DNA from: Asanoa ishikariensis
GTDB lineage: Bacteria; Actinomycetota; Actinomycetes; Mycobacteriales; Micromonosporaceae
Direction: 5' to 3'
NCBI RefSeq assembly: GCF_900107455.1
Contig: NZ_FNQB01000001.1
Span: 434,001-498,000, forward strand
DNA: 64,000 bases
This document shows, piece by piece, positions 1 through 7,922 of this stretch. A program made the translations under genes and the position numbers. The notes beneath the pieces were generated by a model that ran no database searches, was not told the origin of the DNA, and was given only the letters and a program-made list of their open reading frames with translations. Positions within the stretch are counted from its first letter, which is position 1; each line of letters opens with the position of its first letter.

Positions 1-129
1 GTGGTCACCGACGAGCCGACCCTGGCCGCGGTCGACGAGGCCTACCGCGCCAAGTACGCGGGCCAGAGCGGGACCACCGAGATGGTCGCGGCTTCAGCGC
101 GCGAGTGCACGCTCCGAGTCGTGATCTAG
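1..129 (+). CDS. 3' end of a DUF2255-like protein (partial)
   Basis: The window opens inside this gene; 42 codons and a TAG stop remain. The visible tail (AYRAKYAG, then an end in TLRVV) resembles the C-terminus of small actinobacterial DUF2255 proteins, whose function is not established. The match is from memory and rests on few residues. The frame is open from base 1 with strong third-position GC. Its stop overlaps that of the convergent TetR gene: both use the tetranucleotide CTAG at 126-129. Confidence 0.5.
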   Translation: MVTDEPTLAAVDEAYRAKYAGQSGTTEMVAASARECTLRVVI

Positions 130-731
130 GGGCACGGAGCGCGTAGGCCCGTGACCAGCATTTCGGCGAAGAGCTCCCACTTCTCGGTCTGGGCGATCGC
201 CGCCGAGAGGCCGCCGAGGATGGCCTGGAAGTCGCTGACGCTCACGTCGGCGCGGACCGCACCGGCCTCGCGGGCGCGGGCGAGCAGCATCTCGGTGCGC
301 TCCACGAGCAGGTCCGGCATCTCGCAGTTGCCGGCGGAGTGCTCGCCGAACATGTGGCACAGCCCGGCGTCGCCGGCCATGTCCTCGGCTGTGCGGCGGA
401 CGAACCAGCCGAACGCCTCCGCCGGGTCGGGCATGGAGAGCGCCTGATCGGCGATCTCGACCCGTTCGTCCATCCAGCGCTGCGCCAGCTCGTTGATCAG
501 CGCCTGCTTGGTGGGGAAGTTGCGATAGAGCGTGCCGACGCCCACCCCGGCGCGTCTGGCGATCTGCTCCATCTGCACCTCGGCGCCGTCTTCGGCGAAG
601 GCGGCGCGGGCGGCGTCGAGCACCCGGGCGCGGTTGCGGGCGGCGTCGCCGCGCATCGGCCGAGGCGCGCCGGCCAGCACCGGGCGCAGGCTCCTGGCCG
701 CGGGCTGGCTGGGCTGAGCTGTGGTGGTCAT
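126..731 (-). CDS. TetR/AcrR family transcriptional repressor
   Basis: A 201-residue one-component regulator. The N-terminal helix-turn-helix lies at about residues 30-80, with the family signature AARAAFAEDG, then IARRAGVGVGTLYRNFPTK. The C-terminal half is the variable helical ligand-binding domain. It is divergent from the DHA2 exporter at 846, the usual arrangement for a TetR repressor of its neighbouring efflux pump, so the exporter promoter is the likely target and an exported drug or metabolite the likely inducer. The ATG at 731 is preferred; an in-frame TTG at 761 would run into the palindromic operator at 763-778. Confidence 0.88.
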   Translation of the reverse strand: MTTTAQPSQPAARSLRPVLAGAPRPMRGDAARNRARVLDAARAAFAEDGAEVQMEQIARRAGVGVGTLYRNFPTKQALINELAQRWMDERVEIADQALSMPDPAEAFGWFVRRTAEDMAGDAGLCHMFGEHSAGNCEMPDLLVERTEMLLARAREAGAVRADVSVSDFQAILGGLSAAIAQTEKWELFAEMLVTGLRAPCP

Positions 732-754
732 CACGCTGATCCTACCGAATCCGA

Positions 755-815
755 TTGACAACCGGAATCTCGATTCCGTAAGTTCGGAGCATAGCGGAAG
801 CGGAATTCGACTTCC
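755..815 (+). promoter_or_regulatory. MFS exporter promoter with embedded TetR-type operator
   Basis: A TTGACA -35 element (755-760) and a TAAGTT -10-like element (779-784) are 18 bases apart. The spacer is almost filled by the palindrome CGGAATC-TC-GATTCCG (763-778, perfect 7-base arms). A second, imperfect palindrome (796-815, outer arms GGAAG/CTTCC, centre GAATTC) follows. A repressor bound in the spacer would block polymerase. The divergent TetR gene is the obvious candidate. Confidence 0.7.
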
Positions 816-845
816 ACTTCAAACCACTCCGGGGGGATCGCGCCG

Positions 846-2312
846 ATGAGTCGCGCGGAAAGCGCCACGCCGCACAAGACCTGGGCTCTGGCCCTGCTCG
901 CGGTTACCCAATTTGTCCTGGTCCTCGACGCGTCGATCGTCAACGTCGCGCTTCCGTCGATCGGCCGTGAACTGAGCTTCTCCCAGGACTCGCTGTCCTG
1001 GGTGACCAACGCCTACACGCTGACCTTCGGCGGCTTCCTGCTGCTCGGCGGCCGGGTCAGCGACATCCTCGGCAGACGCCGGATGTTCATGGCCGGCCTC
1101 GGGCTCTTCGTCGCCGCGTCGATCGTCGGCGGGCTCGCGCAGGCCCCGGGCATGCTGGTGACCGCCCGCGCCGCCCAGGGCATCGGCGCCGCGCTGGTGG
1201 CACCGGCCGCGCTGTCCCTGCTCATGACGATCTTCGCCGCCGGCCCGGAGCGCAACCGCGCGCTGGGTGTCTGGGGCGCGGTCGCCGGCGCCGGCGGTGC
1301 TGCCGGCTCGATCCTCGGCGGCGTACTCACCGAATGGATCGGCTGGGAAGCCGTCCTCTGGGTCAACGTGCCGATCGGCATCGCGGCACTGGCACTCGCA
1401 CCGCGACTGCTGCCCGCCGCACGCGACCGGGTCACTGCCAGTGGCTTCGATGTGATGGGCGCGATCACTGTGACCGCGGGTCTGGCCCTCGGCGTGTACG
1501 CGCTGGTCGACGGCAACAACGCCGGCTGGCTGGCGGCGCAGACCCTGGCCTCCGGTGCGATCGCGATCGCCCTGCTGGTCTCGTTCGTGGTGATCGAGTC
1601 GCGGGCCAAGCACCCGTTGGTGCCGATGCACGTCTTCCGCCAGAAGACGCTGCGGAGCGCCAACCTGGTCGCCCTGCTGGTGACCGGCGCGGTGTTCCCG
1701 ATGTTCTTCGTGCTGACGCTGTTCATGCAGCAGGTCTGGGGCTACAGCCCGATCAAGGCCGGCTTCGGCCAGCTCCCGTTCGCGATCACGCTGATCGCGT
1801 TCGCCGGGCTGACCTCGCGCTGGGTCACCAAGTTCGGGTTCAAGACGCCGCTGGTGATCGGCATGGTGATCACCGCGGGTTCGCTGGTCTGGCTGTCGCT
1901 GTTGACCGCACAGGGCAGCTACTGGACCGAGCTGCTCGGGCCCTCGCTGCTGGCCGGCATCGGTGGCGCGCTGATGTTCATCCCGGTCACCCTGGCCGCC
2001 ACGGCAGGTGCCCGGCGTGACGAGTCGGGCCTCGCGTCCGGCTTGATCAACACGACTCAGCAGGTCGGCGCGTCGATCGGCCTGGCGATCACGGTCGCCA
2101 TCGCCACGGCAGCCACCACGTCGTCGCTGACCAGCGGCAACAACCCGGGAGTGGCGGCCACGGACGGCTTCCAGCTCGCTCTGCTGGCCGGCGCCGGGCT
2201 GGCCGCGCTGGGTGCGTTGCTCACCGTCTGGCTGCTGCCGGGGCTCAAGAACCAGCCGGTGGCGGTCGACGAAGAGGACGAGGTCGAGGACCGGACCGCG
2301 GTCACGGTCTGA
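846..2312 (+). CDS. DHA2-family MFS drug:H+ antiporter
   Basis: Inner-membrane exporter of 488 residues, the usual length for the 14-helix DHA2 (QacA/EmrB-like) branch of the major facilitator superfamily. The early segment carries LDASIVNVALPSI (motif D1-like), and the first cytoplasmic loop has motif A as GRVSDILGRRRMF. A Gly/Ala-rich antiporter-type helix (about residues 140-165) follows. The C-terminus is short and acidic. The ATG follows a G-rich ribosome site (GGGGGGATC). Divergent partner of the TetR gene, so probably drug-inducible; the substrate cannot be read from sequence. Confidence 0.9.
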   Translation: MSRAESATPHKTWALALLAVTQFVLVLDASIVNVALPSIGRELSFSQDSLSWVTNAYTLTFGGFLLLGGRVSDILGRRRMFMAGLGLFVAASIVGGLAQAPGMLVTARAAQGIGAALVAPAALSLLMTIFAAGPERNRALGVWGAVAGAGGAAGSILGGVLTEWIGWEAVLWVNVPIGIAALALAPRLLPAARDRVTASGFDVMGAITVTAGLALGVYALVDGNNAGWLAAQTLASGAIAIALLVSFVVIESRAKHPLVPMHVFRQKTLRSANLVALLVTGAVFPMFFVLTLFMQQVWGYSPIKAGFGQLPFAITLIAFAGLTSRWVTKFGFKTPLVIGMVITAGSLVWLSLLTAQGSYWTELLGPSLLAGIGGALMFIPVTLAATAGARRDESGLASGLINTTQQVGASIGLAITVAIATAATTSSLTSGNNPGVAATDGFQLALLAGAGLAALGALLTVWLLPGLKNQPVAVDEEDEVEDRTAVTV

Positions 2313-2323
2313 TCGGGGGGACT

Positions 2324-2358
2324 ACGAAGGCCCGCGCCGGTTCGGCGCGGGCCTTCGT
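2324..2358 (+). terminator. Rho-independent-type hairpin after the MFS gene
   Basis: A perfect 15-bp stem (ACGAAGGCCCGCGCC at 2324-2338 pairing with 2344-2358) and a 5-base loop lie 11 bases after the exporter stop. There is no U-tract, as is common for actinobacterial terminators. Confidence 0.85.
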
Positions 2359-2402
2359 GCGCGCGTAGAGGCTCAGTGCGGGCCTACGTATGCGCTAAGG
2401 CC

Positions 2403-2435
2403 CGAGGGCTCGCACCCGGTCCGGGCGAGCCCTCG
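2403..2435 (-). terminator. Hairpin after the GH55-like gene
   Basis: An 11-bp stem, CGAGGGCTCGC (2403-2413) with GCGAGCCCTCG (2425-2435), lies just past the stop of the minus-strand gene ending at 2443. It probably ends that transcript. Together with the 2324-2358 hairpin it separates the two convergent genes. Confidence 0.75.
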
Positions 2436-2442
2436 AGCCGCT

Positions 2443-4203
2443 TCAGGCGGGATACTCCGTCAGCGCGCTCGTGCTGAACGAGCCCACGCAGGGCGTACCC
2501 GCGTCATTGATCGTGCGTTCGATGCCACCGCTGCCGTCCAGGAAGACGGTGATCATGTTGTGGAACCGCACCCCGGGCCGGTCCGGCACCTCGATGCCGC
2601 GCGCGGCCCGGATGTCGACACCCTGGTTGAAGTACGAGTACACGCCCAGCCCCCACGCCTCGTGCTTACGCACCGACGGCGCGACCTTGTAGGACGCCCA
2701 GCCGTTGCCGGTCGGACTGGTCCACGCCGCCTGGCTCGGCGGGTCGTACGGCAGCTCGCTCTGATAGAAGATCGTCCGGCCACGCTCGCCGTTCCAGATG
2801 GTCTGCCACTTCTGGTAGTGCTCGACGAAGAGGCCGTACGCGGTGACGTCGTCGCCGTTGACCACAACTCCCACGTCGGCGGTGTTCTGCGTCCAGCCGA
2901 TGCCGTTGCCGTGGTCGCCACGCCACGCCCAGATGTTCTCCAGGATCGTGTCGTCGCTGTTGACCACGAGGCTGGTCTTGGCCCGGCCGACCCACGGCCC
3001 GCCGATCCGGATGAACACGTCCTGGAGCGAGGTCGGGTTACGCGAGTGGTCCTTGTGGCTGAACTTCGAGCCGACCTCGATCAGGGTGTCGGACTCGCGT
3101 GCGCCGGCGTCGACCAGCACGCCCGCCACCTTGACCCCGTCGACGTCGGCGATCTTCAACGCCGCCTCGCCGGTGTCCGGAGCCAGGCTGGGCATGCCGA
3201 GCCCGAGCACCACGGTGTTCTTGTGCAGCACCCGCAGTGGCCGGTCCAGGTGGTAGACGCCGGGGGTGAGCAACAGGTTCTTGCCCAACGCGAGGGCCAG
3301 GTTGATCCGGGCCGCGCTGTCGCCGGGCTTGGCGATGAAGAAGTCGTCGATCGAGATGGACGAGCCCGGCTCGCTGCCGTCGGACCAGGTGGTGCCGGCC
3401 GTGTCGTGCTGCAGCGAGGGCACGAAGACCCGGTACTTCCCGCGGTCGTCGACGAACAGGTAGGGCTTCTCGCGGCTGACCGGGCTGCTGGCCAGCGTCG
3501 TGTAGGGCGGGTTCGGGAAGCCGGTCGGCGGCGCGCCGGTGACGCCCGAGAACACCTGGTTCCACACGCCGTTGGTCCAGACGTCGCCGAGCTCGCTGTC
3601 GCGGGTCAGCCACTGCTGCTGGGACCCGTTGATGGTGATGCCATCCACTTTGGAGTTGGCGATGAACCCGCCGCTGGAGTAACCGCCGTTGCCGGGCTCC
3701 AACCAGAGAATCCCCTTGACGTGTACGCGTCGCATCGGTGAGGCCTGCGACACCGCCCACTGGTTGGACCAGTCGGTCGGCGTGACCGTGAAGTTCTCGG
3801 CCGAGCGCCAGAAGTTGGTCAGAGCCGAGACGCCGCCGGGAACGTTGGGGTTGACCTGACCGACCACCCGCACGGCCCCGGTGATGTCGACGTCGGCCGG
3901 GTTGCGACCGAGCCCGGAGACGCTGGTGTAGTAGCCGAGCCGGGCATTGACGTCGTAGTGGCCGGGCTTGAAGAGCACCGCGTACCGGTTGGTGCCCATC
4001 TCGTTCTTCTCTTGCTGTGCGAATAGCTCGTCGAACTTGGCCTGGATCTCGGCGGCGGGCGTGCTCGGGTCGTAGACGAAGACGTTAGGACCGAAGTCGG
4101 GCCCACCGCGATGCGCGGCGGCGCTGCTGGGTACGGCGAGTACGCCAGCAGCCGTCAACGTGACCGCCGTAGCGGCGGCTGCGAGAAGACGGACGGTTCT
4201 CAT
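2443..4203 (-). CDS. Secreted GH55-type beta-1,3-glucanase (laminarinase-like)
   Basis: 586 residues with a Sec signal peptide (MRTVRL, a hydrophobic stretch, likely cleavage after SSAAA at about residue 30). The mature part looks like a paired right-handed beta-helix of glycoside hydrolase family 55, which attacks beta-1,3-glucans such as laminarin. Family-like segments are SQQQWLTRDSE (194-204), FVEHYQKWQTIWNGERG (459-475) and YQSELPYDPP (480-489); the Glu of the last is the probable catalytic acid by recalled comparison with Streptomyces Lam55A. Relatives are sometimes annotated as adenylyl cyclase or coagulation-factor-like proteins, which this sequence does not support. Transcribed alone, with a LacI-type operator just upstream. 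Confidence 0.75.
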   Translation of the reverse strand: MRTVRLLAAAATAVTLTAAGVLAVPSSAAAHRGGPDFGPNVFVYDPSTPAAEIQAKFDELFAQQEKNEMGTNRYAVLFKPGHYDVNARLGYYTSVSGLGRNPADVDITGAVRVVGQVNPNVPGGVSALTNFWRSAENFTVTPTDWSNQWAVSQASPMRRVHVKGILWLEPGNGGYSSGGFIANSKVDGITINGSQQQWLTRDSELGDVWTNGVWNQVFSGVTGAPPTGFPNPPYTTLASSPVSREKPYLFVDDRGKYRVFVPSLQHDTAGTTWSDGSEPGSSISIDDFFIAKPGDSAARINLALALGKNLLLTPGVYHLDRPLRVLHKNTVVLGLGMPSLAPDTGEAALKIADVDGVKVAGVLVDAGARESDTLIEVGSKFSHKDHSRNPTSLQDVFIRIGGPWVGRAKTSLVVNSDDTILENIWAWRGDHGNGIGWTQNTADVGVVVNGDDVTAYGLFVEHYQKWQTIWNGERGRTIFYQSELPYDPPSQAAWTSPTGNGWASYKVAPSVRKHEAWGLGVYSYFNQGVDIRAARGIEVPDRPGVRFHNMITVFLDGSGGIERTINDAGTPCVGSFSTSALTEYPA

Positions 4204-4225
4204 CGACCTGCCTTAACGGGGACGG

Positions 4226-4249
4226 GATGTGAGAGCGCTCTCTCACATC
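4226..4249 (-). promoter_or_regulatory. LacI/GalR-type operator of the GH55-like gene
   Basis: Inverted repeat with 10-base arms (GATGTGAGAG / CTCTCACATC) around CGCT, containing the perfect palindrome GAGAGCGCTCTC (4231-4242). The core matches the CG-centred operators of LacI-family sugar regulators such as CebR of Streptomyces. It ends 22 bases upstream of the start codon at 4203, a position suited to repression relieved by an oligosaccharide. No LacI-family gene lies in the window. Confidence 0.75.
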
Positions 4250-4297
4250 GACCCGTTTCTACACGGTGACGAGGGTGTCGCGCTAGGTGTCGAGCGG

Positions 4298-5089
4298 TCA
4301 GATATCGGTGACGACCGGTGGCTGGGTGCCCTGTGCCGACGGCGGCGGGCCTTCGAAGCGCAGCGCGTGCACGTCGAAAAGGACCGCGTGCTGCACGCCC
4401 AGCGCCGGCCCGCCCATCCCCGCCATCCAGGTCAGGAACGGTCCCGGCTCCGGGCCGGAGCCGCCAAGGCCCTTGGTGTACTCGTCGTGCGCGGCGAGGG
4501 ACGCGATGCCGCGCTGCAGCGGCTCACCGGTGATGTCGACGCCGTGGCTGGGCCGCTCGGCGCCCGCGAAGCAGACGAAACGCACGCCGTTCCAGGGCTC
4601 CAGGCCCTCGTCCTCGAGCTCCGGGAAGATCCACCGGTTGCCCGCGTCGCGGGCCGCGTCGAGGGCGGCCAGGCCGACGGCCCGGTGGTCGGCCTGGTTG
4701 GTCATGCCGCCGATCATCCGGATCGAGAACGCGCCGGAGAGGATCACCTCGGGCTTGTGCCGCCGGATCGACCTGGTGATGTCGCGGCGCAGCGCGGTGC
4801 TGTATTCGACAACGCCGTCGCGGTGGTCGAGGAACTCGACGACGTCGACGCCGACCTGGGCCGCACCGGCCCGCTCCTCCTGCTCGCGCAGCGGCGCGGC
4901 CTCCTTCGGCGACATCGAGTCGATGCCGGCCTCGCCGCGGGTGGCGAGCAGGTAGGTCACCGTCTTGCCCTGGGCCGTCCACCGCGCGATGGCGGAGGCC
5001 GTGCCGTATTCGATGTCGTCCGGGTGCGCGGCCACGGCCATCGCGCGGTCCCAGTCCTCCGGCAGCGCCGGCAGCAGAACGTCAGTCAC
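4298..5089 (-). CDS. PIG-L family zinc deacetylase
   Basis: About 263 residues. Members of this LmbE/PIG-L family remove N-acetyl groups from glucosamine-type or related substrates (MshB and Mca of mycothiol metabolism are relatives). The metal-binding AHPDD motif is near the N-terminus (VAAHPDDIEYGTA), and the second metal histidine is probably in NQADHRAVG. GTG at 5089 is chosen over a TTG two codons earlier. Cytoplasmic, monocistronic. It is too divergent to be assigned to mycothiol synthesis, and nothing nearby supports that. Confidence 0.85.
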   Translation of the reverse strand: MTDVLLPALPEDWDRAMAVAAHPDDIEYGTASAIARWTAQGKTVTYLLATRGEAGIDSMSPKEAAPLREQEERAGAAQVGVDVVEFLDHRDGVVEYSTALRRDITRSIRRHKPEVILSGAFSIRMIGGMTNQADHRAVGLAALDAARDAGNRWIFPELEDEGLEPWNGVRFVCFAGAERPSHGVDITGEPLQRGIASLAAHDEYTKGLGGSGPEPGPFLTWMAGMGGPALGVQHAVLFDVHALRFEGPPPSAQGTQPPVVTDI

Positions 5090-5124
5090 CAGCAAACCCT
5101 AGCCCCGCCTGCGCGTACGCGTCG

Positions 5125-6261
5125 TCAGCGAGGTCGGTGGACATGGCTGGACGTCAGCCCCAAGTGCTGCAGGGCCGACCGCGGTTTGAGGTCTGTCGGC
5201 AACCGGTCGACGTGGTCCCGCCAGATCGTCCGGTCCGCCTCCAGCGCCCGAAGGTAGGACACGCACAAGTCCGGAGTGACGAACAGGCGCCGGCCGTGGG
5301 AAGCCTTCATCGCTTCGGCGATCCGGCGTTTCTCTTCGCCGGTGAGGTTCGCGCGACCGGGTAGCGCCGCGATGATCCGGTCCACCATGGCCCGCCGGTC
5401 TTCGAGGAACGCCGCCCAGAAGTCGTGGTTGGCGTCGTCGACCTTGCCGCCGTCGTCGAGCAGCGCGTAGATGCCCTCGGCGAGGCAGTCACCCAACTCC
5501 TCCTCCCTCGCGCGAGCAGTGGTGCGGAACGGCTCGTAGGCCTCCTGCACCATCCGCCCGGTGACGGCGACGCGGCTCAGACCGTCTTCGCTCAGGAGAA
5601 AGAACCAGTCCTCGTTGTAGATGTCGGGAAAGAACGTCGTGGTCCGGCTGGCCCGCACCGCCATCGCACCGCCGCCGACGAACATGCCCTGCTTGACTCC
5701 GACCGCGCGCAACGCATGGCAAACCACCGAGTTGTCGGGGAAGCCGGCGTTGCGCAGCCCGACCACGCTGAACCGGTCGAGCAGACCGGCGGCGGCGCGC
5801 ATGTCGTCGGGGAGCACGGAACTGATGTCGTCGTCCAGAAACGCGACCCGGTCCCAGCCCAACATCTTCGACAGGGCGAGTCCGAGGTTCCGCTTCATAC
5901 TCAGGTCGCCCCGGCGCCGGAACCTGCCGCTGGCCAGCAACGCCGATGTGGAGAGCTCCGGCAGTGCCACCCCACCGTGTACGTCGGTCGCGATGAGCTG
6001 CACGCCCAGCCGGCGAGCCGCCCGATATGCCTCGTCGGCGTTCGCGCGGAAGCTGCACAGCGCCAGCACCGGGCAACCAACTTCTTTGGCGAGCCGGAGC
6101 GCGTAGCTGAGATAGACCGTGGGCCGGGCCGTCGGCACGATGATCGCGTCGAGGTCGGCGGGCTTGACCGGGCGGTCGACGTAATGCAGCAGGCTGGCGT
6201 GCGACAGGTGATGGCGCGGCTTGGCCGCGATCTCCGGTCGTCGAGCGAGCCGCGCGGTCAC
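5125..6261 (-). CDS. GT-A-fold glycosyltransferase-like protein
   Basis: 378 residues from the GTG at 6261. The upstream extension of the frame is out-of-frame gene sequence. It has a DxD-type metal/nucleotide-sugar motif (FLDDDI, DDD at 143-145), a preceding Rossmann-like segment, and downstream GGGAMAVR and IYNEDWFFL elements typical of GT-A enzymes. I cannot name donor, acceptor or product. The start overlaps the stop of the XRE regulator gene as GTGA, so translation is probably coupled and the pair works together. No signal peptide or membrane helix is seen. Confidence 0.65.
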   Translation of the reverse strand: MTARLARRPEIAAKPRHHLSHASLLHYVDRPVKPADLDAIIVPTARPTVYLSYALRLAKEVGCPVLALCSFRANADEAYRAARRLGVQLIATDVHGGVALPELSTSALLASGRFRRRGDLSMKRNLGLALSKMLGWDRVAFLDDDISSVLPDDMRAAAGLLDRFSVVGLRNAGFPDNSVVCHALRAVGVKQGMFVGGGAMAVRASRTTTFFPDIYNEDWFFLLSEDGLSRVAVTGRMVQEAYEPFRTTARAREEELGDCLAEGIYALLDDGGKVDDANHDFWAAFLEDRRAMVDRIIAALPGRANLTGEEKRRIAEAMKASHGRRLFVTPDLCVSYLRALEADRTIWRDHVDRLPTDLKPRSALQHLGLTSSHVHRPR

Positions 6262-7331
6262 TCCGACCACTCGTGGAGGATGTTGTCGGAGATGGTCCAG
6301 TCCGGCGTGACCACTTTGCCGCCCACGACCTTGACTCGGGCCAGGATGCTGTAGGTCCGCGCCTCGGCGAAGTGGCTTTCCACGTAAGCGGCGTTCCGAT
6401 CGCGGAAGCGGGCGTCGGTCAGCGCACGGACCGCGCCGTACACCCCGCGCCCGAACATGCCGTTGCATACGGTCACGGTCCGCCGAGCGTTGTACGGGTT
6501 CTGGCCGCGGCAGAAATGGGCCACGTCCTCGACCAGGACGCGTCGCGTGCCGTCTTTGGCGATGATCGGCCGATGCTCTGCTCCGGTGGTGCGCACCTCG
6601 AACGCGCCTTCATCCTCGGGGTTGTCGGTGAGCCGCGTCTGTTGCCGGACGGGAGTGCCCAGCGAGTCCAGCACGGCGAGGGTCACCTCGTTGAAGTCGA
6701 TGCCACCGAGCAGAACCAGGTGGGTGGTGAGGTGATCCGGTCTTAACAACGACGTGAGCGTGAACGAGACTTCGCTGCGCGGATTGGCCGCCCGAACGTG
6801 TCCTTGCAGCTCGATCAGGGAGTCCACGTCGGCGAACCGGTAGAGATCCACGTAGTCAGGGCTGGCCGGATCCGAGTAGATGGCGTCCGCGCGCCGCTCG
6901 GGCGGTAGCTCGCCGCAGACGATCGTCACGGGCGCACCGTCGGCGAAATACCATGGCCCGGCCGCGGGCGGATAGTTGTACAACGCGGGCGAGACCTGGG
7001 TGGCACCGGCTGCGCCGGTCGCCGCCGAGCGCAGCGCCGTCAACTCGTCCTCGAGCGCCCGTCGCCGCGTTTGCTCGTCCGTCGACAGGTCGTCCCGCAG
7101 GGCCGCTCGGCCGTCCTCAATAGACCGCGAAGTCGCGAAGAAGTGTGCGTACGCGATGATCCGCTCGGCGGGTGGCACTGCCTCGGCCCGCTCCCAGGAG
7201 GAGACCAGCGGGACGCTGACGCCGAGTGCGCGGGCCACCTGGTGCTGCTTCACCTGCTCTGGCCACTCGCTGGACCGGAGTGCGCGCAGGCGTGCGGCGA
7301 GCGTCTGCCCGGGGTCGCTGTCGCCGGCCAT
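6258..7331 (-). CDS. XRE-family regulator with conserved C-terminal effector domain
   Basis: 357 residues. An N-terminal Cro/C1-type helix-turn-helix (about 12-65; QHQVARALGVSVPLVSSWER) is followed by a short helical linker. A well-conserved actinobacterial domain comes next (about 125-357), with GPWYFADGAPVTIVCGELP, HLVLLGGIDFNEVT, NPYNARRTVTVCNGMFGRGV and a C-terminal TPDWT...HEW. I recall this architecture from many streptomycetes, but no function is established; the second half looks like an enzyme or ligand-binding fold rather than a dimerisation tail. It is first in a two-gene operon with the glycosyltransferase-like gene. Inverted repeats upstream suggest autoregulation. Confidence 0.75.
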   Translation of the reverse strand: MAGDSDPGQTLAARLRALRSSEWPEQVKQHQVARALGVSVPLVSSWERAEAVPPAERIIAYAHFFATSRSIEDGRAALRDDLSTDEQTRRRALEDELTALRSAATGAAGATQVSPALYNYPPAAGPWYFADGAPVTIVCGELPPERRADAIYSDPASPDYVDLYRFADVDSLIELQGHVRAANPRSEVSFTLTSLLRPDHLTTHLVLLGGIDFNEVTLAVLDSLGTPVRQQTRLTDNPEDEGAFEVRTTGAEHRPIIAKDGTRRVLVEDVAHFCRGQNPYNARRTVTVCNGMFGRGVYGAVRALTDARFRDRNAAYVESHFAEARTYSILARVKVVGGKVVTPDWTISDNILHEWSE

Positions 7332-7341
7332 CGCAAGTCTC

Positions 7342-7469
7342 CTTCAGTCAACTTCAGTCAGGGCTGAAGTTGCCGTCTTCGCGTGCATGAGCGCGCATGA
7401 ATGCCACATTCACGGCTAGCGGTGCTCTAAGAAGGACAGTAACAGCCTTGCTTCAGCTCTGCGCTGAAG
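7342..7469 (-). promoter_or_regulatory. Repeated CTTCAG/CTGAAG operators of the XRE gene
   Basis: AACTTCAG-N6-CTGAAGTT (7350-7371) lies 19 bases from the start codon. CTTCAGC-N5-GCTGAAG (7451-7469) lies about 100 bases further up. CTTCAGTCA is also directly repeated at 7342-7350 and 7352-7360. Several copies of one half-site before a helix-turn-helix gene suggest cooperative autoregulation. The actual binder is inferred. Confidence 0.6.
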
Positions 7470-7578
7470 TTTAGCCTTTGGCTTAAGCGAAGTTACTGAA
7501 TCTTTACGAGAGGAGGTAAATCGCGGAGAGCCTAGCAGTTGTCGTCCCGGCAGGCGACGGCTGCGACAGGGCAAAAGG

Positions 7579-7608
7579 AGACACCCTCGGCGGCTACCGA
7601 GGGTGTCT
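7579..7608 (+). terminator. Stand-alone hairpin before a small membrane protein
   Basis: A 12-bp stem, AGACACCCTCGG (7579-7590) pairing with CCGAGGGTGTCT (7597-7608), with loop CGGCTA. It lies 40 bases before the start of the 76-residue membrane protein. No gene ends just upstream on the plus strand, so it may attenuate that gene's leader or end a short non-coding transcript. Confidence 0.6.
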
Positions 7609-7648
7609 TCGAAAACAGCTCCTGCGGGTCTAAGGCAAGGAGTCCGTC

Positions 7649-7879
7649 ATGTCCACGGTAACCGCTCTGTCCACCCTGGCCAAGGGTACGAGTGCCACCC
7701 CTGTCATCGTCGCCGTCCTCGCGTTCATGATGATCGCGGCATTCCTGTTCTTCCGGCAGTTCGGCGAGGTCATCGCGCATGCCGTGCAACTGCTCCGGAT
7801 CGCGATCACCGCGCTCTTCACGGCCACCCTGCTGGTCGGAGTGGCGGTCGTGATGGTCGTCGTGGCGGTTCGCGCATAA
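7649..7879 (+). CDS. Small membrane protein, function unknown
   Basis: 76 residues, with two hydrophobic segments (about 18-36 and 48-74) separated by a short polar stretch (FFRQFGEVIAHAVQLLR). No recognised family. ATG at 7649 is preceded by an AAGGAG ribosome site (GCAAGGAGTCCGTC). Third-position GC is high, supporting real coding. Stand-alone gene before the GNAT gene, with 43 bases between. Confidence 0.6.
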   Translation: MSTVTALSTLAKGTSATPVIVAVLAFMMIAAFLFFRQFGEVIAHAVQLLRIAITALFTATLLVGVAVVMVVVAVRA

Positions 7880-7922
7880 GCGGACCTGACGCGACTTCAC
7901 CTTCGACCGGCACCATGTCCAT

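Larger units (their letters stand above)
7332..7648. other. 317-bp intergenic region between divergent genes
   Basis: Holds the operator-like repeats of the XRE gene (7342-7371 and 7451-7469), a strong hairpin (7579-7608), and AT-richer stretches around 7430-7510 that could hold promoters. AGGAGGT near 7510 resembles a ribosome site but no convincing reading frame follows it. No protein gene or tRNA is recognised. Confidence 0.6.

Noticed and set aside
2443-4203. Adenylyl cyclase annotation for the GH55-like protein
   Set aside because: No cyclase catalytic residues; the secreted beta-helix segments and the YQSELPYDPP region fit GH55.
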